Positions 1 through 13,500 of a stretch of 64,000 bases of DNA are shown here, piece after piece. A program made the translations under genes and the position numbers. Each line of letters opens with the position of its first letter. The first letter of the stretch is position 1. The DNA comes from Anas platyrhynchos (taxonomy: Eukaryota; Chordata; Aves; Anseriformes; Anatidae). The DNA is taken from contig NC_092616.1 in NCBI RefSeq assembly GCF_047663525.1, positions 5,803,501 to 5,867,500 on the forward strand, given 5' to 3'. Under the pieces are notes generated by a model, which was given only the letters and a program-made list of their open reading frames with translations, was not told where the DNA came from and did not search any database.

Positions 1-296
1 GTCATTGGGGTTACTGGGAGGGACTGGGAGGGGTTATTGGGGTTACTGGGAGGGACTGGGAGGGGTCACTGAGGGGACTGGGAGGGACTGGGAGCACTGG
101 GAGGGACTGGGAGGGGTCACTGGGGTTACTGGGAGGGACTGGGAGGGGTTATTGGGGTTACTGGAAGTTACTGGGAGCACTGGGAGGGATTATTGGGATT
201 ACTGGGAGCACTGGGAGTTACTGGGAGGGTTCACTTGGGTTACTGGGATGTACTGGGAGAGGCTACTGGGAGCACTGGGAGGGGCTACTGGTTGTT
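1..296. repeat. CTGGGAGGGA minisatellite, RUSF1 intron
   Basis: Short units of ACTGGGAGGG and GGTTACTGGG fill the start of the window. No coding content is seen. Confidence 0.85.
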
Positions 297-1459
297 ACTG
301 GTTATCACTGGGGCCCTTCTTGGTCCATACCAGTCCATACTGGTCCATACTGGTTTATATTGGTCTATATTGGTTATAGGGGGTCTGTACTGGTCTATAC
401 TGGTTTATACTGGTCCATGCTGGTCTGTATTGGGCCATACTGGTTTATACTGGTCCGTATTGTTTGGTACCGGTCCATACTGGTTGGCACTGATCTGTAC
501 TGGTCCATACTGGTTTATACTGGTCCATACTGATTGGTACTGGTTCATACTGGTTGGTACTGGTCTGTATGGGTCCATACTGGTCTATACTGGCCTGGTT
601 TGTACGGGTCCATACTGGTTTATGCTGGTTTATACTGGGCCATACTGGTTTATACTAGGTGGTACCAGTCCATACTGGTCCATGCTGGTTTATGCTGGGC
701 CATACTGGTTTATACTGGTCTATACTGGTTGGTACCAGTCCATACTGGTCCATTCTGATCCATATTGGTTGGTACCAGTCCATGCTGGTCCGTACTGGTT
801 TATACCGGTCCATACTGATTTATACTGATCTGTCCTGGTCCATACTGGTCCATACTGGTTTATATGGATCCATACTGGTTGGTACCAGTCCATACTGGTC
901 CATACTGGTTGGTACCAGTCCATACTGGTTTATACCGGTCCATACTGCTTGATACTGATCTGTACTGGTCCATACTGGTTTATACTGGTCCATACTGGTT
1001 GGTACTGATTTGTACTGGTCCATACTGGTTTATACTGGTTTATACTGGTCCATACTGGTTAGTACCAGTCCATACTGGTCCATACTGGTTGGTACTGATC
1101 TGTACTGATCCATACTGGTTTACACTGGTCCATACTGGTTGGTACTGATCTGTAGTGGTCCATACTGGTTTATGCTGGTCCACATTGGTCCATACTGGTT
1201 TATACTGGTCTGTACTGGTTTATACTGGTCTGTACTTGCCCATACTGGTTTATAGTGGTTTATACTGGTCTGTACTGGTCCATACTGGTTTATACTGGTC
1301 CATACTGGTCTGGTCTGTACTGGTCCATACTGGTTTATACTGGTCTGTGCTGGTCCATACTGTTTTATACTGGCCTGTACTGGTTTATACTGGTCCATAC
1401 TGGTTTATACTGGTCCATACTGTTTTATACTGGTCCATACTGGTCCATACTGGTCCCTC
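297..1459. repeat. TACTGGTCCATACTGGTTTA array, RUSF1 intron
   Basis: A 10-bp core TACTGGTYYA repeated with variants such as TTGGTACCAG. It runs to within a few bases of the acceptor at 1467. Related cores recur in several other introns in this window. Confidence 0.9.
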
Positions 1460-1467
1460 CCCCACAG

Positions 1468-1500
1468 ACCCTCCCTGGACTGCGAGGCCAAGCAGTGGCG
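1468..1500 (+). CDS. RUSF1: RUSF1 exon, window exon 1
   Basis: A 33-nt micro-exon between CCCACAG and GTGAGT, coding PSLDCEAKQWR with a split last codon. It matches the conserved LDC-AKQWR segment just before the DUF647 core. The acceptor sits directly after a TACTGGTCCA array. Confidence 0.85.
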
Positions 1501-4500
1501 GTGAGTCACGTGACCTCCCGTTAACCCCGCCCCCTTTTCCTTAACCCCGCCCCCTTTTCCTTAACCCCGCCCCCTTTGGCAGTGGCCCCGCCCCCTCGGG
1601 GTGAGGCCCCGCCCCCTGACCACCCTTGGCCCCGCCCCCTCGCAGGCTGGCCGCTGACGTCATCAACGACCTGGGGCTGGTGCTGGAGCTGCTGGCGCCG
1701 TACTGGGGGGGGGCGGGGCCTCTGCTGCTGGGCGGGGCCGCCATCGCCAGGGTGTGACGTCACGGGGGGCGGGGCCTCAAGGGGGGCGGGGCTTGGGGGG
1801 CTGGGGGCGGGGTTTAGGGGGGAGGGGGCGGGGCTTGGGGGAGGGGGTGGGGTTTAGGGGGGAGGGGGCGGGGCTTGGGGTGTTAGAGGGGGACTGGGGG
1901 GTACTGGGGGATACTGGGGGGTGTACTGGGATGGGACTGGGGGATACTGGGGAGTACTGGGAGTATACTGGGAGATACTGGGGGGTACTGGGAGATCCTG
2001 GGGGGTATTGGGAGAGTACTGGGGTGGGACTGGGGAATACTGGGAGTATACTGGGGGGTACTGGGGTGGGACTGGGGGTGTACTGGGAGAGTACTGGGGG
2101 GTACTGGAGTGGTACTGGGGGGTGTACTGGGGGGGACTGGGGTGAGACTGGGGAATACTGGGAGATACTGGGGGGTACTGGGAGATACTGGGGGGCACTG
2201 GGAGAGTACTGGGGGGTACTGGAGTGGTACTGGGGGATACTGGGGTGGGACTGGGGAGTACTGGGAGATACTGGGGGGTACTGGGAGAGTACTGGGGGGT
2301 ACTGGAGTGGTACTGGGGGGTACTGGGAGAGTAGTGGGAGATACTAGGGGGTACTGGAGTGGTACTGGGGGATACTGGGAGAGTACTGGGGGGTACTGGG
2401 GTGGGACTGGGGAGTACTGGGAGGTACTGGGAGAGTACTGGGGGGTACTGGAGTGGTACTGGGGGGTGTACTGGGGGATACTGGGGTGGGACTGGGGAGT
2501 ACTGGGAGTATACTGGGGGGTACTGGGAGTATACTGGGAGATACTGGGGGGCACTGGAGTGGTACTGGAGTGGTACTGGAGGGTACTGGGGGATACTGGG
2601 AATTACTGGGGGGTACTGGAGTGGTACTGGGAGAGTACTGGGGGGTATTGGAGTGGTGCTGGGGGGTACTGGAGTGCTACTGGGGAGTACTGGGAGGTAC
2701 TGGGAGACACTGGGGTGGGACTGGGGAGTACTGAGAGTATACTGGGAGATACTGGGGGGTACTGGAGTGGTACTGGGGGATACTGGGGTGGGACTGGGGG
2801 TTACTGGGAGGTACTGGGGGGTACTGGAGTGGTACTGGGGGATACTGGGGGTGTACTGGGGGATACTGGGAGAGTACTGGGGGGTACTGGGGGATACTGG
2901 GAGATACTGGGGGATACTGGGGGATACTGGGGGATACTGGGGTGATGTCAAAGGGATACTGGCGAATGTTGGGAGATACTGGGGGATACTGGGAGGCACT
3001 GGGATGCCACTGGGTGCCATTAGGGTCCCATTGGGTGCCCCTGGGCGATACTGGGTGATACTGGGAGCTACTGGGGTGGCATTATGGTGGCTCTAGGGTG
3101 TTACTGGGAGTTACTGGGGTGTTACTGGGAGGCACTGGGGTGTTACTGGGAGGCACTGGGGTGCCACTGGGTGGTACTGGGAGGCACTGGGGCGCTACTG
3201 GGTGCCATTAAGGTCCCATTGGGTGCCCCTGGGCGATACTGGGCGATACTGGGAGCTACTGGGCTGCCGTTCTGGTGGCACTGGGAGGCACTGGGGTGTT
3301 ACTGGGTGTTACTGGGAGGTACTGGTGTGTTACTGGGAGGCACTGGGTGTTACTGGGAGGCACTGGGGTGCCACTGGGTGCCATTATGGTCCCATTGGGT
3401 GCCCCTGGGCGATACTGGGGGATACTGGGAGCTACTGGGCTGCCGTTCTGGTGGCACTGGGGTGGTACTGGTTGTTACTGGTTCATACTGGGAGCCAACT
3501 GGTGTCCCCAGAGCGCGGTGGCGGTGGCGGGCGGGGCCACGCGGGCGGCCGTGGCCGTGCACCAGGCCCGCAGGGAGAACGCGGCCGAGGTGAGCGCCAA
3601 GGATGGCAGCCAGGTGAGACTGGTTTGGACTGGGACAAACTGGGAGCACTGGGAGGGGCTGGGGAGGGCGCCGGGAGGGGCCGGGAGGGGGTTGGGTGGG
3701 GTTGGGGGGCACTGGGAGGGACTGGGAGGGTACTGGGAGGGAGTGGGGTGGTGGGGGGGGTCACTGGGAGGTACTGGGAGGGGTCACTGGGGTTACTGGG
3801 AGGTACTGGGAGGGGTCACTGGGGTTACTGGGAGGGACTGGGAGCGCTGGGGGTGGGAGTGGGATGAGGGGAGGGCAACTGGTTTGTAATGGGAGCTGTG
3901 GGAGGGGAACTGGGAGCACTGGGAAGAACTGGGAGGGCAACTGGCTGGTACCGGGAGCACCGGGAGTGGAACTGGTTCATACTGGGAGCACTGGGGAGGG
4001 AACTGATTCATACTGGGAGGGGAATCGGTTCATACTGGGAGCTCTGGGAGGGGAACTAGGAGCACTGGGAGGTATTGGGAGGGCAGCTTGTCCATACTGG
4101 GCTTACTGGGAGGGGAACCGGTTCATACTGGGAGCACTGGGAGGGGAACCAGTTCATACGGGGCTTACTGGGAGGGGAACTGGGAACACTGGGAGGACCT
4201 GGGAGGGCAACCGGTTGATACTGGGCTTACTGGGAGTGGAACCAGTTCGTAATGGGGACACTGGGAGGAACTGGGAGGGTAACTGGTTCATACTGGGAGA
4301 GGAACCAGTTCATACTGGGCTTACTGGCAGGGGAACTGGGAACACTGGGAGGACCTGGGAGGACAACTGGTTGATACTGGGCTTACTGGGAGTGCAACCA
4401 GTTCATACTGGGTAGAAAGGGAGGAACTGGGAGGGGAACTGGTTCATACTGGGAGCACTGGGAAGGGAAGTGGCTGGGAGCTGGGAGCTGTAACGGGTCC

Positions 4501-7500
4501 GTACTGGCCCATACTGGTTTGTACTGGTCCATACTGGTTTGTACTGGTCCATACTGGTTTGTACTGGTTCATACTGGTTTGTACTGGTCCTTACTGGTCT
4601 GTACTGGGCAGGAGACGCTGGTGAACGCCGTGGGGCTGCTGCTGGCGCTGCTGCTGCTGCCCCTGCTGGAGGGGCGGCCATGGTGAGGGGGCGGAGCCCC
4701 AGGGGCTGATGGGATACAGGAGGACTTTCACTTTCACTTTCACTTTCACTTTCGTTTTTGCCCATGGGGGAGGAGCTCAGCGATTGGCTGGGGAACCGCA
4801 GGGGCTGATGGGATGGGGGCGCCGCAGGGGCTGATGGGAAGGTATGGGGAGTCACAGGGGATGATGGGAAGGCTCTGAGCCCCAGGGGCTGATGGGATAG
4901 GGGATTACTTTCACTTTCATTTTGTACTTTCACTTTCATTTTTGACCATGGGGTGGGGAACCCCGGGGGCTGATGGGATGGGGACGCCGCAGGGGCTGAT
5001 GGGAAGGTGTGGGGAGCCCCGGGGGCTGATGGGATAGGGGATTACTTTCACTTTCATTTTTTACTTTCACTTTCGTTTTGGACCATGGGGGAGAAGCTCA
5101 GCGATTGGCTGGGGAACCCCAGGGGCTGATGGGACGGGGGCGCCGCAGGGGCTGATGGGAAGGGTCGGGGAGCCCCAGGGGCTCATGGGAAAGTTCCGAG
5201 CCCCAGAGGCTGATGGGATATGGGAGTACTTTCACTTTCATTTTGTACTTTCACTTTCACTTTTGACCATGGGGTGGGGAACCCCGGGGGCTGATGGGAT
5301 GGGGGCGCCGCAGGGGCTGATGGGAAGGTGTGGGGAGCCCCAGGGGCTGATGGGATAGGGGATTACTTTCACTTTCTCTTTGTACTTTCACTTTCACTTT
5401 TGACCATGGGGTGGGGAACCCCGGGGGCTGATGGGACGGGGGCGCCGCAGGGGCCGATGGGAAGGGGTCAGGACCCCCAGGGGTTCATGGGAAAGTTCCG
5501 AGCCCCAGGGGCTGATGGGATATGGGAGTACTTTCACTTTCACTTTGGACTTTCACTTTCGTTTTTGCCCATGGGGAAGAAGCTCAGCGATTGGCTGGGG
5601 AACCCCGGGGGCTGATGGGACGGGGGCGCCGCAGGGGCTGATGGGAAGGGTCCGGGAGCCCCGGGGGCTGATGGGAAACGTCCCCGCAGGCTGAGCTGGC
5701 TGCTGGTGGCCCTGCTGGTGGCCGCCCACCTGGGCTGCAACCTGAGGGCGGTGGGGGCCCTCTGCATGCCCACCCTCAACAGGCCCCGCCTCCGCCTCGC
5801 CCTGGACGGGGCCTTGCGGGGAAGCCCCGCCCCCAAGGCCCAGGCCACGCCCCCCGGCGGTGACGTCATCGACCTGCCCGTGCCCGGCCCCGAGGAGGTC
5901 AACCCCCGAGAGCCGCTGCTGCCCGGTGAGGATGGGGGCACCCGGGGGTGTCACCCGGTGTCACCCGGTGTCACCTGGGGTCACCCGGGGTCACCTGGGG
6001 TCACCTGGGGTCACTCGGGGTCACCTGGGGTCATGTGGGGTCACCCCTTTGTCACCCAGTGTCTTTGTGTCACCCCCCCCGGTCACCCAATGTCAGCCTT
6101 TTGTCACCCAGTGCCACCCAATGTCACCCTCATGTCACCCCCTTGTCACCCAACGTCACCCTCATGTCACCCAGCGCCACCCAGTGTCACCTTAGTGTCA
6201 CCCAGTGTCACCCAAAGCCACCCAATGTCACCCATTGTCACCCTACGTCACCCCCTTGTCACCCAACGTCACCCTTATGTCACCCAGCATCACCCTAGTG
6301 TCACCCAGTGTCACCCCCGTGTCACCCAGTGTCAACCTTGTGTCACCCAATGTCACCCAATGTCACCCTACGTCACCCCCTTGTCACCCAATGTCACTCT
6401 CACGTCACCCAGTGTCACCCAGTGTCACCCGGTGTCACCCAGTGTCACCCTACGTCACCCCCTTGTCACCCAACTTCACCCCCGTGTCACCCAACGCCAC
6501 CCTTGTGTCACCTAGCGTCACCCTCATGTTACCTCTTGTCACCCAACTTCACCCCCTTGTCACCCAGTGTCACCTTAATGTCACCCCTATATCACCCAAC
6601 GTCACCCCTGTGTCACCCAGTGTCACCCAACATCACCCTTGTGTCACCCAGTGTCACCCTTGTGTCACCCAGTGTCACCCAGTGTCACCCAACGTCACCC
6701 TCGTGTCACCCCTTGTCACCCAGCTTCACCCCTGTGTCACCCAATGTCACCTTCTTGTCACCCAACGTCACCCAATGTCACCCCCATGTCACCCAACCTC
6801 ATCCTTGTGTCACCTGGGGCCGCCCAGTGTCACCCAACGTCACCCTTGTGTCACCCAGTGTCACCCAACTTCACCCCCTTGTCACCCAACGCCACCCTTG
6901 TGTCACCCAAAGCCACCCAATGTCACCCCTTGTCACCCTACGTCACCCCCTTGTCACCCAATGCCACCCTCATGTCACCCAGCATCACCCTAGTGTCACC
7001 CAATGTCACCCTCATGTCACCCAACACCACCCTTGTGTCACCCAACGTCACCCAGTGTCACCTTAATGTCACCCAACGTCACCCAGTGCCACCCAACATC
7101 ACCCCCGTGTCACCCATTGTCACCCAACGTCAACCTTGTGTCACCCAATGTCACCCCTTGTCACCCTGTGTCACCCCCTTGTCACCCGATGTCACCCTCG
7201 TGTCACCCAACACCACCCTTGTGTCACCCCCTTGTCACCCGATGTCACCCTTGTGTCACCCAACCTCATCCTTGTGTCACCCAATGTCACCCAACCTCAT
7301 CCTTGGGTCACCCAGTGTCACCCAACGTCACCCTTTTGTCACCTGCGGTCACCCAACGTCACCCAGTGTCACCCAACGCCAGCTCCGTGTCACCCAGCAT
7401 CACCCTAGTGTCACCCAGTGTCACCCCCGTGTCACCCAATGCCACCCAACGCCACCCAAGGTCACCCTACATCATCCCCTTGTCACCCAATGTCACCCTC

Positions 7501-10500
7501 ATGTCACCCAACGCCACCCAGCATCACCCAGTGTCACCCAATGTCACCCAACTTCACCCTCGTGTCACCTGGGGTCACCCAGCGTCACCCAGCATCACCC
7601 AGTGTCACCCAATGTCACCCAACTTCACCCTTGTGTCACCTGGGGTCACCCAGCGTCCCCCAGTGTCACCCAACTTCACCCCCTTGTCACCCAATGTCAC
7701 CCTCATGTGACCCAACGCCACCCAGTGTCACCCAGTGTCACCCAGTGTCAACCTTGTGTCACCCAATGTCACCCTACGTCACCCCCTTGTCACCCAATGT
7801 CACCCTCATGTCACCCAACGCCACCCTTGTGTCACCCAGTGTCACCCAATGTCACCCAACCTCATCCTTGTGTCACTTGGGTCACCCAATGTCACTCTCA
7901 TGTCACCCCACGCCACCCAGTGTCACCCAGCGTCACCCAGCATCACCCAGTGTCACCCAATGTCACCCAACTTCACCCTTGTGTCACTTGGGGTCACCCA
8001 GTGTCACCCAGCGTCACCCCTTGTCACCCAACTTCACCCCCTTGTCACCCAATGTCACCCTCATGTCACCCAACGCCACCCAGTGTCACCCAGTGTCACC
8101 CAGTGTCAACCTTGTGTCACCCAATGTCACCCAGCGCCACCCAGTGTCACCCTACGTCACCCCCTTGTCACCCAACTTCACCCCCTTGTCACCCAATGCC
8201 ACCCTTGTGTCACCCAGTGTCACCCAATGTCACCCAACCTCATCCTTGTGTCACTTGGGTCACCCAATGTCACCCTCATGTCACCCAACGCCACCCAGTG
8301 TCACCCAGCATCACCCAGTGTCACCCAATGTCACCCAACTTCACCCTTGTGTCACCTGGGGCCACCCAGTGTCACCCAACGTCACCCAATGCCACCCAAC
8401 GTCACCCAGTGTCACCTTAATGTCACCCAACGTCACCCAGTGCCACCCAACATCACCCCCGTGTCACCCAGTGTCACCCAACGTCATCCTTTGGTCACCT
8501 GGGGTCACCCAACGTCACCCAGTGTCACCCAATGTCACCCAGTGTCACCCAATGTCACCCAATGCCACTCCTGTGTCACCCAGTATCGCCCCAGTGTCAC
8601 CCAGTGTCACCCAACGTCACCCTTTGGTCACCTGGGGTCACCCAACGTCACCCAGTGTCACCCAATGTCACCCAGTGTCACCCAATGTCACCCAATGCCA
8701 CTCCTGTGTCACCCAGTATCACCCCAGTGTCACCCAGTGTCACCCAATGCCACCCAGTGTCACCCAGTGTCAACCTTGTGTCACCCAATGCCCCCCAACG
8801 CCCCCCCACGTCACCCAGTGTCACCCACCACCCCCGTGTCACCCAACGTCACCCAACGTCCCCCCCTAACGTCCCCCCACTCCAGGCTTCAGCACCCGCC
8901 TGCGCCTCCACCTGGGCGCCCCCCTGCACCGCCTGGTCAAGAGGTGAGGAGGGGGGGAAATCGGGGGGCCGGGGGGGGGTCCCCAAATTGGGGAGGGGTC
9001 CCTAAATTGGGGTGGGGTCCCCAAATCGGGGGGGGGTCCCCAAATTTGTCCCCGCAGCGTGGCCGAGCTGAGGAAGGCGGCGGAGTGCGGCACCCGCGAC
9101 TACCTCATCGTGCTGCGCCCCAGCCAAGGTGGGGGGGGGTCCCCAAAATTTTTGGGGGGGGTCCCCAAATTGGGGAGGGGTCCTGAGTCCCAACGGGGGG
9201 GTCCTCAACCTAACGGGGGGGTCCCAAACCCAACGGGGGGGTCGCCAACCCAACGGGGGGGTCCCCAAGTCAATGGGGGGGTCCCCAAGTCTATGGGGGG
9301 GTCCTCAACCCAACGGGGGGGTCCCCAAATCAATGGGGGGGTCCCCAAGTCATTGGGGGGGTCCTCAACCCAACGGGGGGGTCCCCAAATCAATGGGGGG
9401 GTCCCCAACCCAACGGGGGGGTCGCCAACCCAACGGGGGGGTCCCCAACTCAATGGGGGGGTCCCCAACCCAATGGGGGGGTCCCCAAATCAATGGGGGG
9501 GTCCCCAAATCAGTGGGGGGGTCCCCAACCCAACGGGGGGGTCGCCAACTCAACGGGGGGGTCCCCAAGTCAATGGGGGGGTCCCCAACCCAACGGGGGG
9601 TCCCCAAATCAGTGGGGGGGTCCCCAACCCAACGGGGGGGTCCCCAAACCAACGGGGGGGTCCTCAACCCAATGGGGGGGTCCCCAACTCAATGGGGGGG
9701 TCCCAAAACCAATGGGGGGGTCCCCAACCCAATGGGGGGGTCCCCAAATCAGTGGGGGGGTCCCCAACCCAACGGGGGGGTCGCCAACCCAACGGGGGGG
9801 TCCCCAACCCAATGGGGGGGTCCCCAACTCAATGGGGGGGTCCCCAACCCAACGGGGGGGGGTCCCCAACCCAATGGGGGGGTCCCCAACCCAATGGGGG
9901 GGTCCCCAAATCAATGGGGGGTCCCCAACCCAATGGGGGGGTCCCCAAGTCAATGGGGGGGTCCCCAAATCAGTGGGGGGTCCCCAAGTCAATGGGGGGT
10001 CCCCAAGTCAATGGGGGGGTCCCCAAATCAGTGGGGGGTCCCCAAGTCAATGGGGGGTCCCCAAGTCAATGGGGGGGTCCCCAACCCAATGGGGGGGTCC
10101 CCAAGTCAATGGGGGGGTCCCCAAATCAGTGGGGGGTCCCCAAATCAATGGGGGGGTCCCAAACCCAATGGGGGGGTCCCCAAGTCAATGGGGGGGTCCC
10201 CAAGTCAATGGGGGGTCGCCAACCCAATTGGGGGGGTCCCCAACCCAACGGGGGGGTCCCCAACTCAATGGGGGGGTCCCCAAGTCTATGGGGGGGTCCC
10301 CAACTCAATGGGGGGTCCCCAACCCAACGGGGGGGTCCCCAACCCAATGGGGGGGTCCCCAAGTCAATGGGGGGGTCCCCAAATCAGTGGGGGGGTCCCC
10401 AACCCAATGGGGGGGTCCCCAACTCAATGGGGGGGTCCCCAACCCAATGGGGGGGTCCCCAAGTCTATGGGGGGGTCCCCAACCCAATCGGGGGGTCCCC

Positions 10501-13500
10501 AAATAAGTGGGGGGGTCCCCAACCCAACGGGGGGGTCCCCAAACCAATGGGGGGGTCCCCAACCCAATGGGGGGGTCCCCAACTCAATGGGGGGTCGCCC
10601 ACCCAATTGGGGGGGTCCCCCCCCTAACGATGGGTCCCCCCGCCCCCCCTCAGGCTGGGTGGGGGTGGGGCTGCGTCACGGGGCCCCCCCCGACACCCCC
10701 CTGCGGGCCTGCGCCCACGCCCTGCTGCTGGAGGAGCTGCTGGGCCCCGAGCTGCCCCCGGGGGCACCCATGGGTGCTGCCCTGCGCCGCCTCCAGCAGC
10801 GCCTGCGCCGCTGCCGTGAGTGCCCGGGGGGGGGTCCCGGGGGGGTTTTGGGGTGGTTTTGGGGTGGGTTTTGGGGTCCCCATGGGGGGTTGGGGGGGGG
10901 TTAGGGGGGTTTTGGGGTCCCTAGGGTGGTTTTTGGGGTGGTTTTGGGGTCTTTGAGGTGGTTGAGGGGGTTCTTGGGGGGTTGGAGGGGTCCCAAGGGT
11001 GGTTTTGGGGGTCCCTGGGGTGGTTTTGGGGGTCTTTGGGGTGGTTTTGGGGGTCCTGGAGGGGTCCCTAGGGTGGTTTTGGGGGTCTCCGAGGTGGTTT
11101 TGGGGTCCCCATGGGGGATTGGGGGGAGCTAGGGGGGACTTGGGGTTCCTAGGGTGGGTTTTGGGGTCCTGGAGGGGTCCCAAGGGTGGTTTTGGGGGTC
11201 TCTGGGGTGGTTTTGGGGTCCCCGAGGTGGTTTTGGGGTCTTTGGGGTGGTTTTGGGGGAGCCCCGAGGTGTTTTTTGGGGTCCCTGGGGTGATTTTGGG
11301 GTCCCCAAGGTGGTTTTGGGGTCTTTGGGGTCGTTTTGGGGTCCCCGAGGTGTTTTTTGGGGTCTTTGGGGTGGTTTGGGGGTCCCCGAGGTGTTTTTTG
11401 GGGTCTTTGGGGTGGGTTTTGGGGTCTTTGGGGTGGTTTTGGGGAGTCCCCGAGGTGTTTTTGGAGTGCTTTGGGGGTCTTTGGGGTGGTTTTGGGGTCC
11501 CCATGGGGGGTTTGGGGGGGCCTAGGGGGGATTTGGGGTCTTTGGGGTGGTTTTGGGGGTCCTGGAGGGGTCCCTAGGGTGGTTTTGGGGGTCTCTGGGG
11601 TGGTTTTGGGGTCCCCATGGGGGGTTTGGGGGGGCCTAGGGGGGATTTGGGGTCTTTGGGGTGGTTTTGGGGGTCCTGGAGGGGTCCCTAGGGTGGTTTT
11701 GGGGTAATTTGGGGGGGTTCCGAGGTGGTTTTGGGAGGTTGTAGGGGTCCCAAGGGTGGTTTTGGGGGTCCCTAGAGTGGTTTTGGGGGTCCCTGGGGTG
11801 ATTTGGGGGATATTTGGGGTGGTTTTGGGGTCCCTGAGGTGGTTTTGGGGGTGTTTGGGGGTCCCCGAGGTGGTTTTGGGTGGTCCTGGGGCATTTGGGG
11901 GGTCCCTAGGGTGGTTTTTGGGGGGTCTTTGGGGTGGTTTTGGGGTCTCCAAGGTGTTTTGGGGGTCCTTGAGATGATTTTGGGGTTCCCAGTGGGGTTT
12001 TGGGGTTCTTGGTTGGGTTTTGGGGCTGGTTTTGGGGTGGTTTTCCTGGTTTTGGGGCTTCATTTTGGGGCTCCCTGGGCCCATTTTGGGGCTGAGAGTT
12101 GGGTTTTTGGGGCCCTGGGGTCAATTTTTGGGGTCCTGATGATGTTTTTTGGGTTTCTGGGGTGAGATTTTGGGGTTCTTGGTTGGGTTTTGGGGCTGGT
12201 TTTGGGGTGGTTTTCCTCGTTCCTGGGCTTCATTTTGGGGCTCCCTGGGACCATTTTGGGGCTGAGAGTTGGGTTTTTGGTGTCCCGGGGACATTCTTGG
12301 GGGTCAGGGGATGGGATTTTGGGGTCAGAGGATGGGATTTTGGGGTTCTCGGATGGGTTTTGGTGCTGGTTTTGGGGTGGTTTTCCTGGTTTTGGGGCTT
12401 CATTTTGGGGCTCCCTGGGACCATTTTGGGGCTGAGAGTTGCGTTTTTGGGATCCCGGGGACATTTTTTGACGTCCTGATGACATTTTTTGGGCTCGGGG
12501 GATGGGATTTTGGGCTCAGAAGATGGGATTTTGGGGTTCTTGGTTGGGTTTTGGGGTGGTTTTCCTCATTCCTGGGCTTGCTTCTGGGGTTCCCTGGAGC
12601 CATTTTGGGGCTGAGAGTTGGGTTTTTGGAATCCTGGGGATGATTTTTGGGGTCCCGGAGTAGGATTTTGGGGACAAGGGGTGGGATTTTGGGGTTCTTG
12701 GTTGGGTTTTGGGGATGGTTTTGGGGTGGTTTTCTTTGTTCCTGGACTTCATTTTGGGGCTCCCTGGGGCCATTTTGGGGCTGAGAGTTGGGTTTTTGGG
12801 ATCCCGGGGACATTTTTTGATGTCCCGATGACATTTTTTGGGCTCGGGGGATGGGATTTTGGGCTCAGAAGATGGGATTTTGGGGTTCTTGGTTGTTTTT
12901 TGCGGTGGTTTTCCTCATTCCTGGGCTTGCTTCTGGGGTTCCCTGGAGCCATTTTGGGGCTGAGAGTTGGGTTTTTGGGGTTCCAGGGACATTTTTTGGG
13001 GTCCTGATGATGTTTTTTGGGGTCCTGGGGTGGGATTTTGGGGTTCTCGGATGGGTTTTGGGGCTGGTTTTGGGGTGGTTTTCCTGGTTCCTGGGCTTCA
13101 TTTTGGGGCTCCCTGGGGCCATTTTGGGGCTGAGAGTTGCGTTTTTGGGGATCCCGGGGACATTTTTTGACGTCCCGATGACATTTTTTGGGCTCGGGGG
13201 ATGGGATTTTGGGCTCAGAAGATGGGATTTTGGGGTTCTTGGTTGGGTTTTGGGGTGGTTTTCCTGGTTCCTGGGCTTCATTTTGGGGCTCCCTGGGGCC
13301 ATTTTGGGGCTGAGAGTTGGGTTTTTGGTGTCCCGATGACATTTTTTGGGGTCAGGGGATGGGATTTTGGGGTCAGAGGATGGGATTTTGGGGTTCTTGG
13401 TTGGGTTTTGGGGCTGGTTTTGGGGTGGTTTTCCTGGTTTTGGGGCTTCATTTTGGGGCTCCCTGGAGCCATTTTGGGGCTGAGAGTTGGGTTTTTGGAA

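Noticed and set aside
1754..2347. Glycine/tryptophan-rich small proteins in the first RUSF1 introns
   Set aside because: These are only translations of TACTGGG repeats; no conserved domain or splice support.
6639..8869. Open frames of up to 593 codons (SPxVTxCHP-type protein)
   Set aside because: They are a by-product of a stop-free 10-bp repeat, open in several frames at once, and lie wholly inside a RUSF1 intron.
9180..10620. CRISPR-like regular repeats
   Set aside because: There are no unique spacers; the units are contiguous tandem repeats in eukaryotic introns.
9059..10904. Open frames of 522-591 codons (GGVPNPMGGSP-type)
   Set aside because: A 20-bp G/C-rich repeat with no stops in any forward frame. 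They run across true RUSF1 exons only by chance of frame.
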